From contig WQZN01000010.1 of assembly GCA_009780695.1 (NCBI GenBank), positions 25,733 to 89,732 of the forward strand: a stretch of DNA of 64,000 nucleotides, written 5' to 3'. The translations under genes were made by a program, and so were the position numbers. The notes beneath the pieces are model-generated. The model was not told the DNA's origin. It made no database searches and saw only the letters and a list, made by a program, of their open reading frames with translations. Shown one piece after another: positions 33,263 through 42,519 of the stretch (the stretch's first letter is position 1; each line of letters opens with the position of its first letter). This DNA is from Microbacteriaceae bacterium (GTDB lineage: Bacteria > Actinomycetota > Actinomycetes > Actinomycetales > Microbacteriaceae).

Positions 33263-34182
33263 TTCCCGTCCTTCGTCGCGGCCGGGGCGGCGTATGCCCC
33301 GGCGATGACCTCGCGCAGCCGCGCGGCGACCACGTCGGCGCCCGCATCCGCCATCACGATGCCGTAGTGGTTGACGCCCGGCACGTCGACGATGCGCAGG
33401 CCGGGCAGGAGGTCGGCGGATGCCTCGAGCACGCCGTCCGGGTAGAGCCCGGGCACCTCGTCGAGCAGCCCGCGCGGTGCGCGCAGGAAGAGCGACGGCA
33501 CGTCGATCGAGGCGAGGGCCTCGCGGTAGCCGCCGCTGCCGTCCTGCTGCACGATGTTCGTCGCGATCGCCGCGAGGCGCGATGACGGCCGGAAGCCGCC
33601 CTCGACCTCGTCGAGGTCGTAGTCGACGTAGGCGGCGACGGCGTCGTTCCAGCCGTCGACGAAGGCGGGGTGGGCGCGCCAGAACCGCGCGTACTCCTCA
33701 CGCGAGGGGTAGACCCGGCTGAGGCGGTCGCCGGCCGGGCCGAGCAGCAGCGCCGGGACGTCCTCGGGCGGCACGCCCTCGGGGATGCGGAACGGCAGCG
33801 GCAGCCCGCCGTCGACCAGCACGAGCGCGCGAGTGCGGTCGGGGTGCCGCGCGGCGAACCAGCCCGCCACGAAGCCGCCCATCGAGTGCCCGGCGATGAC
33901 GGCCGACTCGACGCCGAAGGCGTCCATCATGCGCGCGACGTCGTCGGCGTGGTCGGCCATCGCCCAGGGCGGCGGCAGCTCGTTGCTGCGGCCGCGGCCC
34001 CGCAGGTCGGGGGCGAGCACCCGCGTCTCGGGCAGCCGCTCGGCGATGAGGGGCCACTCGAGGTGCGAGGCCGTGATGCCGTGGATCGCGACGAGCGTCG
34101 TCGGGGCATCCGCCGGCCCCCACGCCCCGCCGGCCAGCGCGCCGCCCGTGACGGGCACGCGGAAGGTCGAGTACTCGCTCAT
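33259..34182 (-). CDS. Alpha/beta hydrolase, first of two in the operon
   Basis: 307 aa. VAIHGITASHLEWPLIAERL (oxyanion), nucleophile elbow GHSMGG near residue 95, and the late His in PGVNHYGIVM. Typical short alpha/beta hydrolase of the esterase/epoxide-hydrolase type. Overlaps 4 bases with the dehydrogenase stop upstream and 4 bases with scoA downstream. Substrate unknown; 3-hydroxybutyryl ester hydrolysis is an inference from context. Confidence 0.82.
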   Translation of the reverse strand: MSEYSTFRVPVTGGALAGGAWGPADAPTTLVAIHGITASHLEWPLIAERLPETRVLAPDLRGRGRSNELPPPWAMADHADDVARMMDAFGVESAVIAGHSMGGFVAGWFAARHPDRTRALVLVDGGLPLPFRIPEGVPPEDVPALLLGPAGDRLSRVYPSREEYARFWRAHPAFVDGWNDAVAAYVDYDLDEVEGGFRPSSRLAAIATNIVQQDGSGGYREALASIDVPSLFLRAPRGLLDEVPGLYPDGVLEASADLLPGLRIVDVPGVNHYGIVMADAGADVVAARLREVIAGAYAAPAATKDGK

Positions 34183-34925
34183 CGCGCCGACCACCCGCCG
34201 TCCATCGTGTAGCTCGCGCCCGTCACCATGCCGGCCGAGGGGCCGGCCAGCCACAGCGCGAGCGCCGCGACCTCGTCGGGCTCGACGAGGCGCTTGATCG
34301 CGGTCTCGGTGAGCATGACCTTCTCGACGACCTCGGACTCGAGGATGCCGTGCAGCCGCGCCTGGTCGGCGATCTGCTTCTCGACGAGGGGTGTGCGCAC
34401 ATAGGCCGGGTTGATGCAGTTGCTCGTCACCCCGTGCGGGCCGCCCTCGAGCGCGGCGACCTTCGACAGCCCCTCGAGGCCGTGCTTCGCGGCCACATAC
34501 GCCGACTTGTAGGCCGAGGCGCGCAGCCCGTGCACGCTGCTCACGTTGACGATGCGGCCGAAGCCCCGCTCGTACATGCCGGGCAGGCTCGCCCGCATCA
34601 GCAGGAACGGCGCCTCGAGCATGAGCCGCATGATGAGCGAGAAGCGGGCCGGGTCGAATTCCTCGATGGGGCTGACGTGCTGGATTCCGGCGTTGTTGAC
34701 GAGCACGTCGACGTCGAGCCGTACCGTGGCGAGCGCGTCGAGGTCGGAGAGGTCGACCTGCCACGCCTCTCCCCCGATCTCCGCCGCGAGGTGCTCGGCG
34801 CCCGCACCGTCGACATCGGCGACGACGACGTGCGCACCGTCCGCCGCGAACGCGCGTGCGCACGCGGCGCCGATGCCGCTCGCACCGCCCGTGATGAGGG
34901 CCTTCCGCCCGTCGAGACCGCCCAT
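34179..34925 (-). CDS. 3-hydroxybutyrate dehydrogenase (SDR family)
   Basis: 248 aa. Short-chain dehydrogenase: cofactor motif TGGASGIG at residues 12-19, NNAG, catalytic Ser in VSSVHG and YVAAKHG for Tyr-Lys. SVHGLRASAYKSAYVAAKHGLEGL and NAGIQHVSPIEEF are close to D-3-hydroxybutyrate dehydrogenases, which make acetoacetate. Neighbouring CoA-transferase genes agree. GGAAGGG lies 7 bases before the ATG. First gene of a five-gene overlapping operon. Confidence 0.85.
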   Translation of the reverse strand: MGGLDGRKALITGGASGIGAACARAFAADGAHVVVADVDGAGAEHLAAEIGGEAWQVDLSDLDALATVRLDVDVLVNNAGIQHVSPIEEFDPARFSLIMRLMLEAPFLLMRASLPGMYERGFGRIVNVSSVHGLRASAYKSAYVAAKHGLEGLSKVAALEGGPHGVTSNCINPAYVRTPLVEKQIADQARLHGILESEVVEKVMLTETAIKRLVEPDEVAALALWLAGPSAGMVTGASYTMDGGWSAR

Positions 34926-34962
34926 TCCCGCATCCCTTCCGCGTCATTGCGTCGAGGGCGCC

Positions 34963-34968
34963 AGGCTA
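34963..34968 (-). promoter_or_regulatory. Probable -10 of the 3-hydroxybutyrate operon
   Basis: TAGCCT on the minus strand sits between the rseP stop (34973) and the dehydrogenase ATG, giving a leader of about 30 bases that includes the GGAAGGG site. No convincing -35; readthrough from rseP is also possible. Confidence 0.45.
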
Positions 34969-34972
34969 CCCC

Positions 34973-36274
34973 TCAGCCGGCCGAGATCGGCTTGACGAGG
35001 TCGGCGTACGCGAGCAGCAGCTCCATGGCGATGAGCACCGTCACGACGCCGAAGGTCAAGGGCATGAGGCGCGCCATGTCGACGTGCTTCGGCTTCTGGC
35101 CGCGACGGAACGCCGCAAACCACCAGCGCTTGGCCTGTTCCCACAGCGCACCGAGGATGTGGCCGCCGTCGAGCGGCAGCAGCGGCACGAGGTTGAACAC
35201 GAACAGCGAGATGTTGAGCGCCGCGACGATCGAGAGCAGCCACTCGAGGCGGGCGATGAACGGCGCGGAGGTGTTGCTCGCGACATCCCCGGCGAGCCGC
35301 CCCACGCCGATCAGGCCGACGGGGCCGTTCGCATCGCGCTGCTGCGACCCGAACGCGGCGTTCCAGACCTGCACCATGCGGTTCGGCAGGTTGAGGAAGA
35401 CGCCCGTGGTCTGGCTGATCTGGGTGCCCACGGCGCCCGGCACCGAGCTGAGCGGCTGGCGCACATAGCCCTGCGCGAACGAGAAGCCGACCACGCCCGC
35501 CTGCACGATCTTCTGCTTGCCGTCGGCGCCCGTGATCGCCTTGCTCGAGAGCACGGGGGTCATCGAGAGCGTGACGTCGTGGCCGTCGCGCAGCACGACG
35601 ACCGAGATGGTGCGGCCGGGGGCGGCCCCGATCAGCTCGGATGCCGTCTGATAGTCGTCGCCGACCGCGTGCCCGTCGATGCTGACGAGGCGGTCCCCCG
35701 CCTTGAGCCCCGCTCGGGCCGCCGGGGCCACCGGGTCGCTCGCGGCGCAGGTCGTCGACGTGCTGTCGGCGGGCTTGAGGCACTGCGAGACCGCGTCGAC
35801 GACGGGGATGCTCGAGGGGATGCCGACGCCGACGGCGATGATGCCGATCACGAACACGGCGATCACCAGGTTCATGAACGGCCCGGCGAACATGATGATG
35901 ACACGCTTCCACGGCGCGGCCGCGTAGAACGCCCGATTCTCTTCGCCCGGCTTCACGGTCTCGGCGCTCGACTGGCGCGCGCTGTCGATGAGCTCGGCGA
36001 TGCGGCCGCGCTTCGCCGGCCGGCCGTCGGGCCCCGGCGGGAACATGCCGATCATGGCGATGTAGCCGCCGATCGGGAGGGACTTCACGCCGTACTCGGT
36101 CTCGCCCTTCTTGCGGCTCCACAGCGTGTTGCCGAAGCCGATCATGAACTGCGTCACCTTGACACCGAAGATCTTCGCGGCGGTCAGGTGGCCGAGCTCG
36201 TGCAGGCCGATGGAGACGCCGATGCCGACGAGGATGACGACGATCCCGAAGAGGAGCAGCAGCACGGACTCCAC
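34973..36274 (-). CDS. Site-2 intramembrane metalloprotease (RseP/Rip1 family, M50)
   Basis: 433 aa. Zinc motif HELGH at residues 25-29 in the first membrane helix, a PDZ domain in the middle (PVAPAARAGLKAGDRLVSIDGHAV), and LPLDGGHILG in the third helix with the third zinc ligand. It cleaves anti-sigma factors or signal peptides inside the membrane. GTG start with TAGATT 6 bases upstream. Conserved position beside dxr and ispG, here pushed from ispG by the hydroxybutyrate cassette. Confidence 0.94.
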   Translation of the reverse strand: MESVLLLLFGIVVILVGIGVSIGLHELGHLTAAKIFGVKVTQFMIGFGNTLWSRKKGETEYGVKSLPIGGYIAMIGMFPPGPDGRPAKRGRIAELIDSARQSSAETVKPGEENRAFYAAAPWKRVIIMFAGPFMNLVIAVFVIGIIAVGVGIPSSIPVVDAVSQCLKPADSTSTTCAASDPVAPAARAGLKAGDRLVSIDGHAVGDDYQTASELIGAAPGRTISVVVLRDGHDVTLSMTPVLSSKAITGADGKQKIVQAGVVGFSFAQGYVRQPLSSVPGAVGTQISQTTGVFLNLPNRMVQVWNAAFGSQQRDANGPVGLIGVGRLAGDVASNTSAPFIARLEWLLSIVAALNISLFVFNLVPLLPLDGGHILGALWEQAKRWWFAAFRRGQKPKHVDMARLMPLTFGVVTVLIAMELLLAYADLVKPISAG

Positions 36275-36375
36275 CCTGGGAATCTAGCGGTGGCGGCTTT
36301 GAGGCTGCCGCGAGGTCGTTATGCGTCGCGTTACGGCGGCGGCCCGGCATCCCCGGCTCATTTAGGCTTTCGAGT

Positions 36376-37266
36376 GTGACCAACGCTGATCGCCAGACCA
36401 AGGCGCAACGTCAGAATGCCGCGCGCGAGAAGGCGCGCCTCATGCGCGAAGAAGCCAAGAAGAAGGCCCGCCGGAACAAGATCCTGCTGCAGAGCGGCAT
36501 CGGCATCGCTGTCATCGCGGTGCTCGCCGTCATCGCGATCGTCGTGGTGAACCTGGCCCGGCCGACCTCGACCGCCGGCCCGAAGAACATGATCAGCGAC
36601 GGCATCCTGCTCACGAGCACGACGTCGTACGTCTCGACGCCCGGGATCCCGAACGGCGGCAAGCCGACCCCGACGACGCAGCCGGCCGACGGCAAGGCGC
36701 ACATCACCATCTACGAGGACCTGCAGTGCCCGTACTGCAACCAGTTCGAGACGGCGAACGACGCCCAGCTCTCGCAGTGGCTGAACGCGGGCACCGCGAC
36801 CCTCGAGATCCACCCGATCTCGTTCCTCGACCGCAGCTCGAACGGCAACCGCTACTCCAGCCGCGCCGCGAGCGCGCTCGGCTGCGTCGCGCAGTACGAC
36901 CCGAAGGACTTCTTCGCCGTCAACAAGGCGCTCTACGCCGCCCAGCCCGCCGAGGGCAGCAACGGCAAGACCGACGCGCAGATCCTCGCGACCCTCAAGC
37001 AGGGCGGGGCCAGCAGCTCGGCGATCACCGACTGCGTGCATCAAGAACGGTTCAAGGGCTGGGTCCAGCAGACCTACAAGCGCACCATCGGCGGCGCCGC
37101 CCCGATCCCGAACTCGAGCCTCAAGTCGATCAGCGGCACGCCGACGGTCCTCGTCAACGGCCAGCAGTTCGACTCGGGCAACAACGTGGACCTCACCGAC
37201 GCCTCGGCGTTCCTCGCCTTCGTGAAGGCGTCGGTCTCGGGCTGGTCGCCGACCAAGGCGGGCTGA
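36376..37266 (+). CDS. Membrane-anchored DsbA-like thiol-disulfide protein
   Basis: 296 aa. Very basic, Lys/Arg-rich cytoplasmic start (residues 5-33), one membrane helix at about 38-61, then an extracytoplasmic thioredoxin fold with CPYC in EDLQCPYCNQFE and the cis-Pro loop SGTPTVLVNGQQF. Probably forms or isomerises disulfides in exported proteins. GTG start with TAGGCT 7 bases upstream. Divergent from rseP. Confidence 0.88.
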   Translation: MTNADRQTKAQRQNAAREKARLMREEAKKKARRNKILLQSGIGIAVIAVLAVIAIVVVNLARPTSTAGPKNMISDGILLTSTTSYVSTPGIPNGGKPTPTTQPADGKAHITIYEDLQCPYCNQFETANDAQLSQWLNAGTATLEIHPISFLDRSSNGNRYSSRAASALGCVAQYDPKDFFAVNKALYAAQPAEGSNGKTDAQILATLKQGGASSSAITDCVHQERFKGWVQQTYKRTIGGAAPIPNSSLKSISGTPTVLVNGQQFDSGNNVDLTDASAFLAFVKASVSGWSPTKAG

Positions 37267-37292
37267 GTCGCACGCACCCAGCGCACCGCGCA

Positions 37293-37329
37293 CGACGCCG
37301 GGCGGGCCGCAAGGCCTAGCCCGGCGTCG
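37293..37329. terminator. Terminator of the DsbA-like gene
   Basis: Eleven-base arms (37293-37303 with 37319-37329, core GACGCCGGGC/GCCCGGCGTC) and a 15-base loop 27 bases after the stop codon. It precedes the epimerase-like gene's -10. Confidence 0.65.
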
Positions 37330-37352
37330 TCGTCTGCGGCTAGGGTCGCCGC

Positions 37353-38291
37353 GTGTCCCCCGAGTCCCACCTCGTCGTCGGCGCGGGTCCGATCGGCAGC
37401 CGCGTCGCGCAGCTCCTGCTCGAGCGCGGCGACTCCGTGCTGCTCGCGACGCGGCGGGGCACGCCCCTGCCCGGTGCACGGGCCGTCGTCGCCGACGCCG
37501 CGGACGCGGCATCCCTCGCCCGCGCCGCCGACGGCTGCCGCACGATCTTCGTCTGCGCGAGCCCGGCCGCCTACACCGCCGAGGCGTGGCAGTCCGAGTG
37601 GCCGCCGATCTTCCGCGCGGCGATGCACGCGGCGAACGAGACGCGCGCGCGGCTCGTGGTGATGGGCAACCTGTACCCGTACGGCCCGGTCGACGGCGCC
37701 ATGACCGAGCACACGCCCGAGAACCCCGCGACGGCGAAGGCACGCGTGCGGCACGACGGCTGGCAGGCGCTGAAGGCCGCGACGGATGCCGGTGAGCTAC
37801 GGGCCGTCGAGGTGCGGGCCTCCGACTACTTCGGCGCGGGCGCCCGCGGCACCGCGCACCTGGGCGAGCGGTTCTTCGCGCCCGTCATGGCGTCGCACGC
37901 GGCTCAGGTCGTGGGCGACCCGGCCGTACCGCACTCGTGGTCGTACCTCGACGACATCGCGCGGACGCTCGTCGCCGCGGCGCACTATCGGGGGCCGTGG
38001 GGGCGCGTGTGGCATGTGCCGTCGGGCATCCCCCATTCCCGCATCGAGATCGCCGAGACGCTCGACGAGTGGTTCGGGGCGCACGGCTCGGCCAAGGGCA
38101 TGCCGCGCTGGGCGCTCAGGTCGGCGGGGCTGTTCAGCCCGCAGCTGCGGGGCGTCGCCGACGAGGCCTGGCAGTTCGAGCGGCCCTTCGTGATCGACGC
38201 GTCGGAGACCGAGCGGATGCTGGGCGTCGCCGCCACCCCGTGGGAGACGGCGCTGCGCGCCACGGCGGAGTCGTATCGCGCGGCGCACTAA
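37353..38291 (+). CDS. NAD-dependent epimerase/dehydratase family protein
   Basis: 312 aa. Extended SDR: VVGAGPIGSRVAQLLLERG at the N-terminus, VVMGNLYPYG, and VPHSWSYLDDIARTLV. The classical YxxxK is not clear (the Tyr of LYPYG is followed by AKARVRHDGWQALKA), so it may be an atypical reductase. GTG start with TAGGGT exactly 6 bases upstream. Its end faces dxr across repeat copy C. Confidence 0.82.
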   Translation: MSPESHLVVGAGPIGSRVAQLLLERGDSVLLATRRGTPLPGARAVVADAADAASLARAADGCRTIFVCASPAAYTAEAWQSEWPPIFRAAMHAANETRARLVVMGNLYPYGPVDGAMTEHTPENPATAKARVRHDGWQALKAATDAGELRAVEVRASDYFGAGARGTAHLGERFFAPVMASHAAQVVGDPAVPHSWSYLDDIARTLVAAAHYRGPWGRVWHVPSGIPHSRIEIAETLDEWFGAHGSAKGMPRWALRSAGLFSPQLRGVADEAWQFERPFVIDASETERMLGVAATPWETALRATAESYRAAH

Positions 38292-38366
38292 GCGGGTGGC
38301 CGCGGACTCAGGTCACCGGTCGGTCGCGCTCAGGTCGGTCGCGCGCCGATGCACGCCGTCACTACC

Positions 38367-38426
38367 GGGAACGCGATCCGCTGTGCGGGAACCGGATCCG
38401 GTTCCCGGACTGCGGATCAGGCTCCC
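38367..38426. repeat. 60-bp triple-palindrome repeat, copy C
   Basis: Same 60-bp size and 20-bp spacing: cores CGATCC (38374), GGATCC (38394) and GGATCA (38414). The central unit GGGAACCGGATCCGGTTCCC (38387-38406) is a perfect palindrome; the outer arms are degenerate. The right arm covers the last codons and stop of dxr, so this copy has been partly recruited into coding sequence. Between convergent genes. Confidence 0.8.
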
Positions 38427-39499
38427 GCGATGAGCTGGTCGGCCGTCGCGCGCGCCCACTCCTCGGCGGCGGCGAGCGACGCGCGGGTCAGCTCGCCCTC
38501 GGGGCTGTGCGCGTCGACGACGCGCTGCACGGTGTCGACGATGTCGAGGAAGCCGATCTTGCCGGCGTGGAAGGCGTGCACCGCCTGCTCGTTCGCCGCG
38601 TTGAACACCGCCGGGTAGGTGCCGCCGGCGGCGCCGACGCGCTTCGCGAGCGCGACCGCCGGGAAGGCGGCCGCGTCGAGGGGCTCGAAGGTCCACGAGT
38701 GGGCCTGCGTCCAGTCGAGCGGTGTGCCGACGCCCGCCACGCGGTGCGGCCAGTCGAGGCCCAGCGAGATCGGCAGGCGCATGTCGGGCGGGCTCGCCTG
38801 GGCGATCGTCGAGCCGTCGACGAACTCGACCATCGAGTGGATGACCGACTGCGGGTGCACCGTCACCTCGATGCGGTCGAAGGGGATGTCGAAGAGCAGG
38901 TGTGCCTCGATGACCTCGAGCCCCTTGTTCACGAGGGTCGCGGAATTCGTGGTGACCATGAGCCCCATGTCCCAGGTGGGGTGGGCCAGGGCATCCTTCG
39001 GCTTGACGTCGACGAGCGACGCGCGGCTGCGCCCCCGGAACGGGCCGCCGGACGCCGTGACGACGAGCCGGCGCACCTCGGCGTGCGTGCCGCTGCGCAG
39101 CGCCTGTGCGAGGGCCGAGTGCTCGGAGTCGACGGGCACGATCTGGCCCGGGGCGGCGATGCCCGTGACGAGCTCCCCGCCGACGATGAGGCTCTCCTTG
39201 TTGGCGAGGGCGAGCGTGCGGCCCGCCTCGAGCGCGGCCAGGGTGGGGCCGAGGCCGACCGAGCCCGTGATGCCGTTGAGCACGACGTCGGCGTCGACGT
39301 CGCGCACGAGCTGCTCGGCCGCGGCGGCGCCGAGCGCGGTGTCCGCCACGCCGAACTCGGCCGCCTGGGCGGCCATGCCCGCGGCATCCGTGCCCGCCGC
39401 CAGGCCCACGACCTCGAAGCGGTCGCGGTTGGCGCGCACGACGTCGAGCGCCTGCGTTCCGATGGAGCCGGTCGAGCCCAGGATGATGATGCGTCGCAC
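38417..39499 (-). CDS. dxr: 1-deoxy-D-xylulose-5-phosphate reductoisomerase
   Basis: 360 aa. Second step of the MEP pathway. NADPH motif [11 protein letters not shown] at the start, [13 protein letters not shown] with metal and substrate ligands, TASGGPFRG, and the C-terminal [12 protein letters not shown] take the GTG at 39499 because TAGCGT lies 7 bases before it; a GTG at 39508 overlaps that hexamer. The stop lies in repeat copy C. Confidence 0.95.
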   Translation of the reverse strand: MRRIIILGSTGSIGTQALDVVRANRDRFEVVGLAAGTDAAGMAAQAAEFGVADTALGAAAAEQLVRDVDADVVLNGITGSVGLGPTLAALEAGRTLALANKESLIVGGELVTGIAAPGQIVPVDSEHSALAQALRSGTHAEVRRLVVTASGGPFRGRSRASLVDVKPKDALAHPTWDMGLMVTTNSATLVNKGLEVIEAHLLFDIPFDRIEVTVHPQSVIHSMVEFVDGSTIAQASPPDMRLPISLGLDWPHRVAGVGTPLDWTQAHSWTFEPLDAAAFPAVALAKRVGAAGGTYPAVFNAANEQAVHAFHAGKIGFLDIVDTVQRVVDAHSPEGELTRASLAAAEEWARATADQLIAGA

Positions 39500-39544
39500 G
39501 GATGCCACGCTAGCGGCCCGGGCTCGACCGACGCGCTCGCGCGA

Positions 39545-40609
39545 TCAGCTCGCGGGCGTCGCCGCCGTGTAGAGGATGTCGATGACGAAGACGAGCGTCG
39601 AGGTCTTCGTGATCGTCGTCTGGCCGCTCGGCGGGGTGGCGCCGTAGCCGTCGGCCGGCGGGATCACGACGAGCACCTGCGAGCCGACCGTCTGGCCGAC
39701 GAGCGCCTTGGAGAAGCCCTTCACGACGCCCGTGGTCGGGAACGACGACGGCGTCGACGGGAAGGTGCCGCCGTGCGCGGTGCCCCACGACTCGTCGAAG
39801 ATCTTGCCGCTCTTCCACTCGGTGCCCTGGTACTGCACGGTCACGGTGTCGCCCGACTTGACCGTCGCGCCGGTGCCCTTCTTGAGCACCTCGACCTTGG
39901 TCGTGGTCGGCGGGGTCGCGCTGCTGTCGATCTTGACCTTCGGCTCGCCGTCCGAGGCGAGGGTCACGGTCGGGAAGCCGGCCTGCGGGGTCTGGTCCGC
40001 ACCGTCCGCGCGCTGCGGGATGGCGTCGAGCACATCGCCGGCGAACACGACCGTGTCGGTGGCCTTGACGCTGCCGTCGGTGAAGTTGTTGGTGACGTTG
40101 GCGGCGCTGCCGAACGCGGTCGCGGCGGTCGCCGCGTAGACGATGCGGCTGCCGACCGGTGCACAGCCGAAGGTGCGGCTGAGGCCGGGCACCTTGGTCG
40201 CGTCGCCGAGCTGCACGATCAGCTCGCCCTTCTGGGCGCCCCAGCCGAACGGCGCCGAGATGGCCTTGCCACTCGTCGAGTCATAGGCGGCGAAGCCGAC
40301 GACGACGCTCGCTCCGGCCTTCGGCTGCACGCCGTTGCCGGTCGTGAGGACCTTGCGCTGCTCGGTGGTGGCCGTGAGGCCCTTGGCGACGTCCACGGTC
40401 GGAGCCGCGCCGACGGCGCCGGTGATCTTCACCGCGTCGGTCACCGAGCCCGGCTTGAGCGAGCAGCCGAGGTCGCTCGCGCTCGAGGTGCTCGACGCGC
40501 TCGACGCCTTCGGGGTCGAGCCGGCTCCCGACTTCGCACCCCCGGAACAGGCGGTGAGAAGGAGGGCGGCGGCAGCCGCCAGGACGATCACGGGGGCAGT
40601 GCGACGCAC
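39545..40609 (-). CDS. FKBP-type peptidyl-prolyl isomerase, lipoprotein
   Basis: 354 aa. Signal peptide with lipobox LTAC (Cys 21), then Ser/Ala-rich linker. The C-terminal half is an FKBP domain: GDTVTVQYQGTEWKSGKIFDESW, GVVKGFSKALVGQTVGSQVLVVIPPADGYG, FVIDIL. The N-terminal half (about 75-190) looks like a second, weakly conserved FKBP copy. Probably a surface chaperone for exported proteins. GTG start; a -10 GATACG-type site and a leader lie in the 90-base gap to the divergent gene at 40700. Confidence 0.87.
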   Translation of the reverse strand: MRRTAPVIVLAAAAALLLTACSGGAKSGAGSTPKASSASSTSSASDLGCSLKPGSVTDAVKITGAVGAAPTVDVAKGLTATTEQRKVLTTGNGVQPKAGASVVVGFAAYDSTSGKAISAPFGWGAQKGELIVQLGDATKVPGLSRTFGCAPVGSRIVYAATAATAFGSAANVTNNFTDGSVKATDTVVFAGDVLDAIPQRADGADQTPQAGFPTVTLASDGEPKVKIDSSATPPTTTKVEVLKKGTGATVKSGDTVTVQYQGTEWKSGKIFDESWGTAHGGTFPSTPSSFPTTGVVKGFSKALVGQTVGSQVLVVIPPADGYGATPPSGQTTITKTSTLVFVIDILYTAATPAS

Positions 40610-40699
40610 GGGATCACTTCCGATCTTCGGGTGGGATGCACAACAGTGTGCCGTATCGACCTAGCTGATTCCTCAAGACCCGGCACGTAGGGTGGGCGC

Positions 40700-41620
40700 G
40701 TGCTCTCCGCCCGCGCCGTCGTCCGGCTCGTCCTCGCCGCCCGCATCGCCGCGGGCCTCGTCGTGCTCGGCCTGGTCGTGGCGCTCGCCACGCTGACGGT
40801 CGGCACCGCGAGCGCGTCGCATCAGGATGTCGCGGCTCAGGCATCCGTGCCGGGCGCCCGCACGGCCCTGCCGGCGTTCGACGCGGGCGACATCATCAGC
40901 GACGACGCGTTCTACAACCCGGACGCGATGACCCGCGACGGCATCCAGGCGTGGCTGCTGGCGATGCCCTGCACGCCGACGGACTCGTCGCCGTGCCTCG
41001 CCTTCTTCACGCAGGCGACGACCTCGCGCCCGGCGAACGCGAACTGCCTCGCCTACCGCGGCGCCGCGTCCGAGACCGCGGCCGACATCGTCTTCAAGGT
41101 GGCGCACGCGTGCGGCATCAGCCCGCGCGTGCTGCTCGTGCTCGTGCAGAAGGAGCAGTCGCTCGTGACCCGCCCGAGCGCCTACGGCTACCAGCGCGCC
41201 ACGGGCTACGCGTGCCCCGACACCGCCGCGTGCGATGCGAAGTACTTCGGCCTCTTCAACCAGCTGTACTCGGCGGCGTGGCAGTTCCGGGAGTATGCGA
41301 ACCCGAAGGACCACTGGCACCTCGTGCCCGGGCGCGCGTCGGTGCAGTATTCGCCGGATGCCTCGTGCGGGGCATCCTCGATCACCATCGCGGACCAGGC
41401 CACCGCGGACCTCTACCTCTACACGCCGTACCAGCCCGACGCGCAGACCCTCGCGCACCCGGTCGGCCCGGCCGGGAAGTGCTCGGCGTACGGGAACCTC
41501 AACTTCTTCCGCCTCTACAACGCGTGGTTCGGCGACTCGCGGGCGCAGCGCTTCCCCGAGTGGTGGGGGCCGTGTCTCGACCACGTCGGCGGCATCGCAT
41601 GCCGCACGGGGAATCGATGA
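40700..41620 (+). CDS. Secreted lysozyme-like / hemagglutinin-type protein
   Basis: 306 aa. Signal peptide (residues about 10-40, ending TASA). The mature part carries AGDIISDDAFYNPDAMT, RVLLVLVQKEQSLVT, GYACPDTAACDAKYFGLFNQLYSAAWQF and YTPYQPDAQTL, a pattern I know from secreted actinobacterial proteins named hemagglutinin. The helix with KEQ could be a transglycosylase-like Glu, making cell-wall cleavage possible. Six or more Cys suggest disulfides. TAGGGT is 6 bases before the GTG. Confidence 0.7.
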   Translation: MLSARAVVRLVLAARIAAGLVVLGLVVALATLTVGTASASHQDVAAQASVPGARTALPAFDAGDIISDDAFYNPDAMTRDGIQAWLLAMPCTPTDSSPCLAFFTQATTSRPANANCLAYRGAASETAADIVFKVAHACGISPRVLLVLVQKEQSLVTRPSAYGYQRATGYACPDTAACDAKYFGLFNQLYSAAWQFREYANPKDHWHLVPGRASVQYSPDASCGASSITIADQATADLYLYTPYQPDAQTLAHPVGPAGKCSAYGNLNFFRLYNAWFGDSRAQRFPEWWGPCLDHVGGIACRTGNR

Positions 41621-41709
41621 AATGGCTGTGTTGCATTGTGCACATGACCGTGTCGAAACGCCTCTGATCATTCCCGCGGCGGCATGCGGGGTCGATTACC
41701 CTTGCCTGG

Positions 41710-42519
41710 ATGTCAACTCACGCTGACCCCGCCGGGGCCGCCCGAGGCGCGACCGATCTCGACGACGAGACGGACGCGACGGCGGACGACTACGTCTCGA
41801 AGGGCAGCCGCGGGCTGTACATGATCGCGAAGTCGGTGGGCGCGCCGCTCGCCCGTCTGATCTATCGACCGCACGTCATCGGCCGCAAGAACGTGCCGAA
41901 GACCGGGCCCGTCATCTTCGCGAGCAACCACCTCTCGTTCGTCGACTCGGTCGCGATCCCGCTGTGCGCACCGCGCCGCGTGCGCTTCCTCGCAAAGTCC
42001 TCGTACTTCGACGGCACCGGCTTCCGCGGCTGGCTGTCGCGCACCTTCTTCACCGCCGTCGGGGCGATCCCCGTCGTGCGCGGGGCCGGGTCGGCCGCGC
42101 AGCTCGCGCTCGAGCAGTCGCGCCAGATCATCGAGTCGGGGGACGCCTTCGCGCTGTACCCCGAGGGCACCCGCTCGCTCGACGGGCGCCTCTACAAGGG
42201 GCGCACCGGCGCCGCGTGGCTCGCGCTCACGACCGGCGCCCCGGTCGTGCCCGTCGGCCTCAAGAAGACCAACGAGTTCCTGCCCGTCGGCGCCAAGGTG
42301 CCGAACTTCACGCGCATCACGGTGCACTTCGGCGAGCCGATCGACCTCAGCCACCTCGGCGACGCGAACTCGGGCAAGGCCCGCCGCCTCGCGACCGACG
42401 AGATCATGAACGCGATCCAGGCGCTCTCGGGTCAGGAGTTCGCCGGCGCCTACAACGAGGCGCCGCCGCACGGCGCGGTCGAGCGCGTCAAGCGGATGCT
42501 GCACCCGGAGCGGATGTAG
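41710..42519 (+). CDS. plsC: 1-acyl-sn-glycerol-3-phosphate acyltransferase
   Basis: 269 aa. Makes phosphatidic acid from lysophosphatidate. Motif I NHLSFVD (Hx4D), GAIPVVRG, motif III YPEGTRS and motif IV around VPVGL are all present. TACCCT is 7 bases before the ATG. An N-terminal extension of about 40 polar residues precedes the first helix. It overlaps the convergent OsmC gene by 32 bases. Confidence 0.9.
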   Translation: MSTHADPAGAARGATDLDDETDATADDYVSKGSRGLYMIAKSVGAPLARLIYRPHVIGRKNVPKTGPVIFASNHLSFVDSVAIPLCAPRRVRFLAKSSYFDGTGFRGWLSRTFFTAVGAIPVVRGAGSAAQLALEQSRQIIESGDAFALYPEGTRSLDGRLYKGRTGAAWLALTTGAPVVPVGLKKTNEFLPVGAKVPNFTRITVHFGEPIDLSHLGDANSGKARRLATDEIMNAIQALSGQEFAGAYNEAPPHGAVERVKRMLHPERM

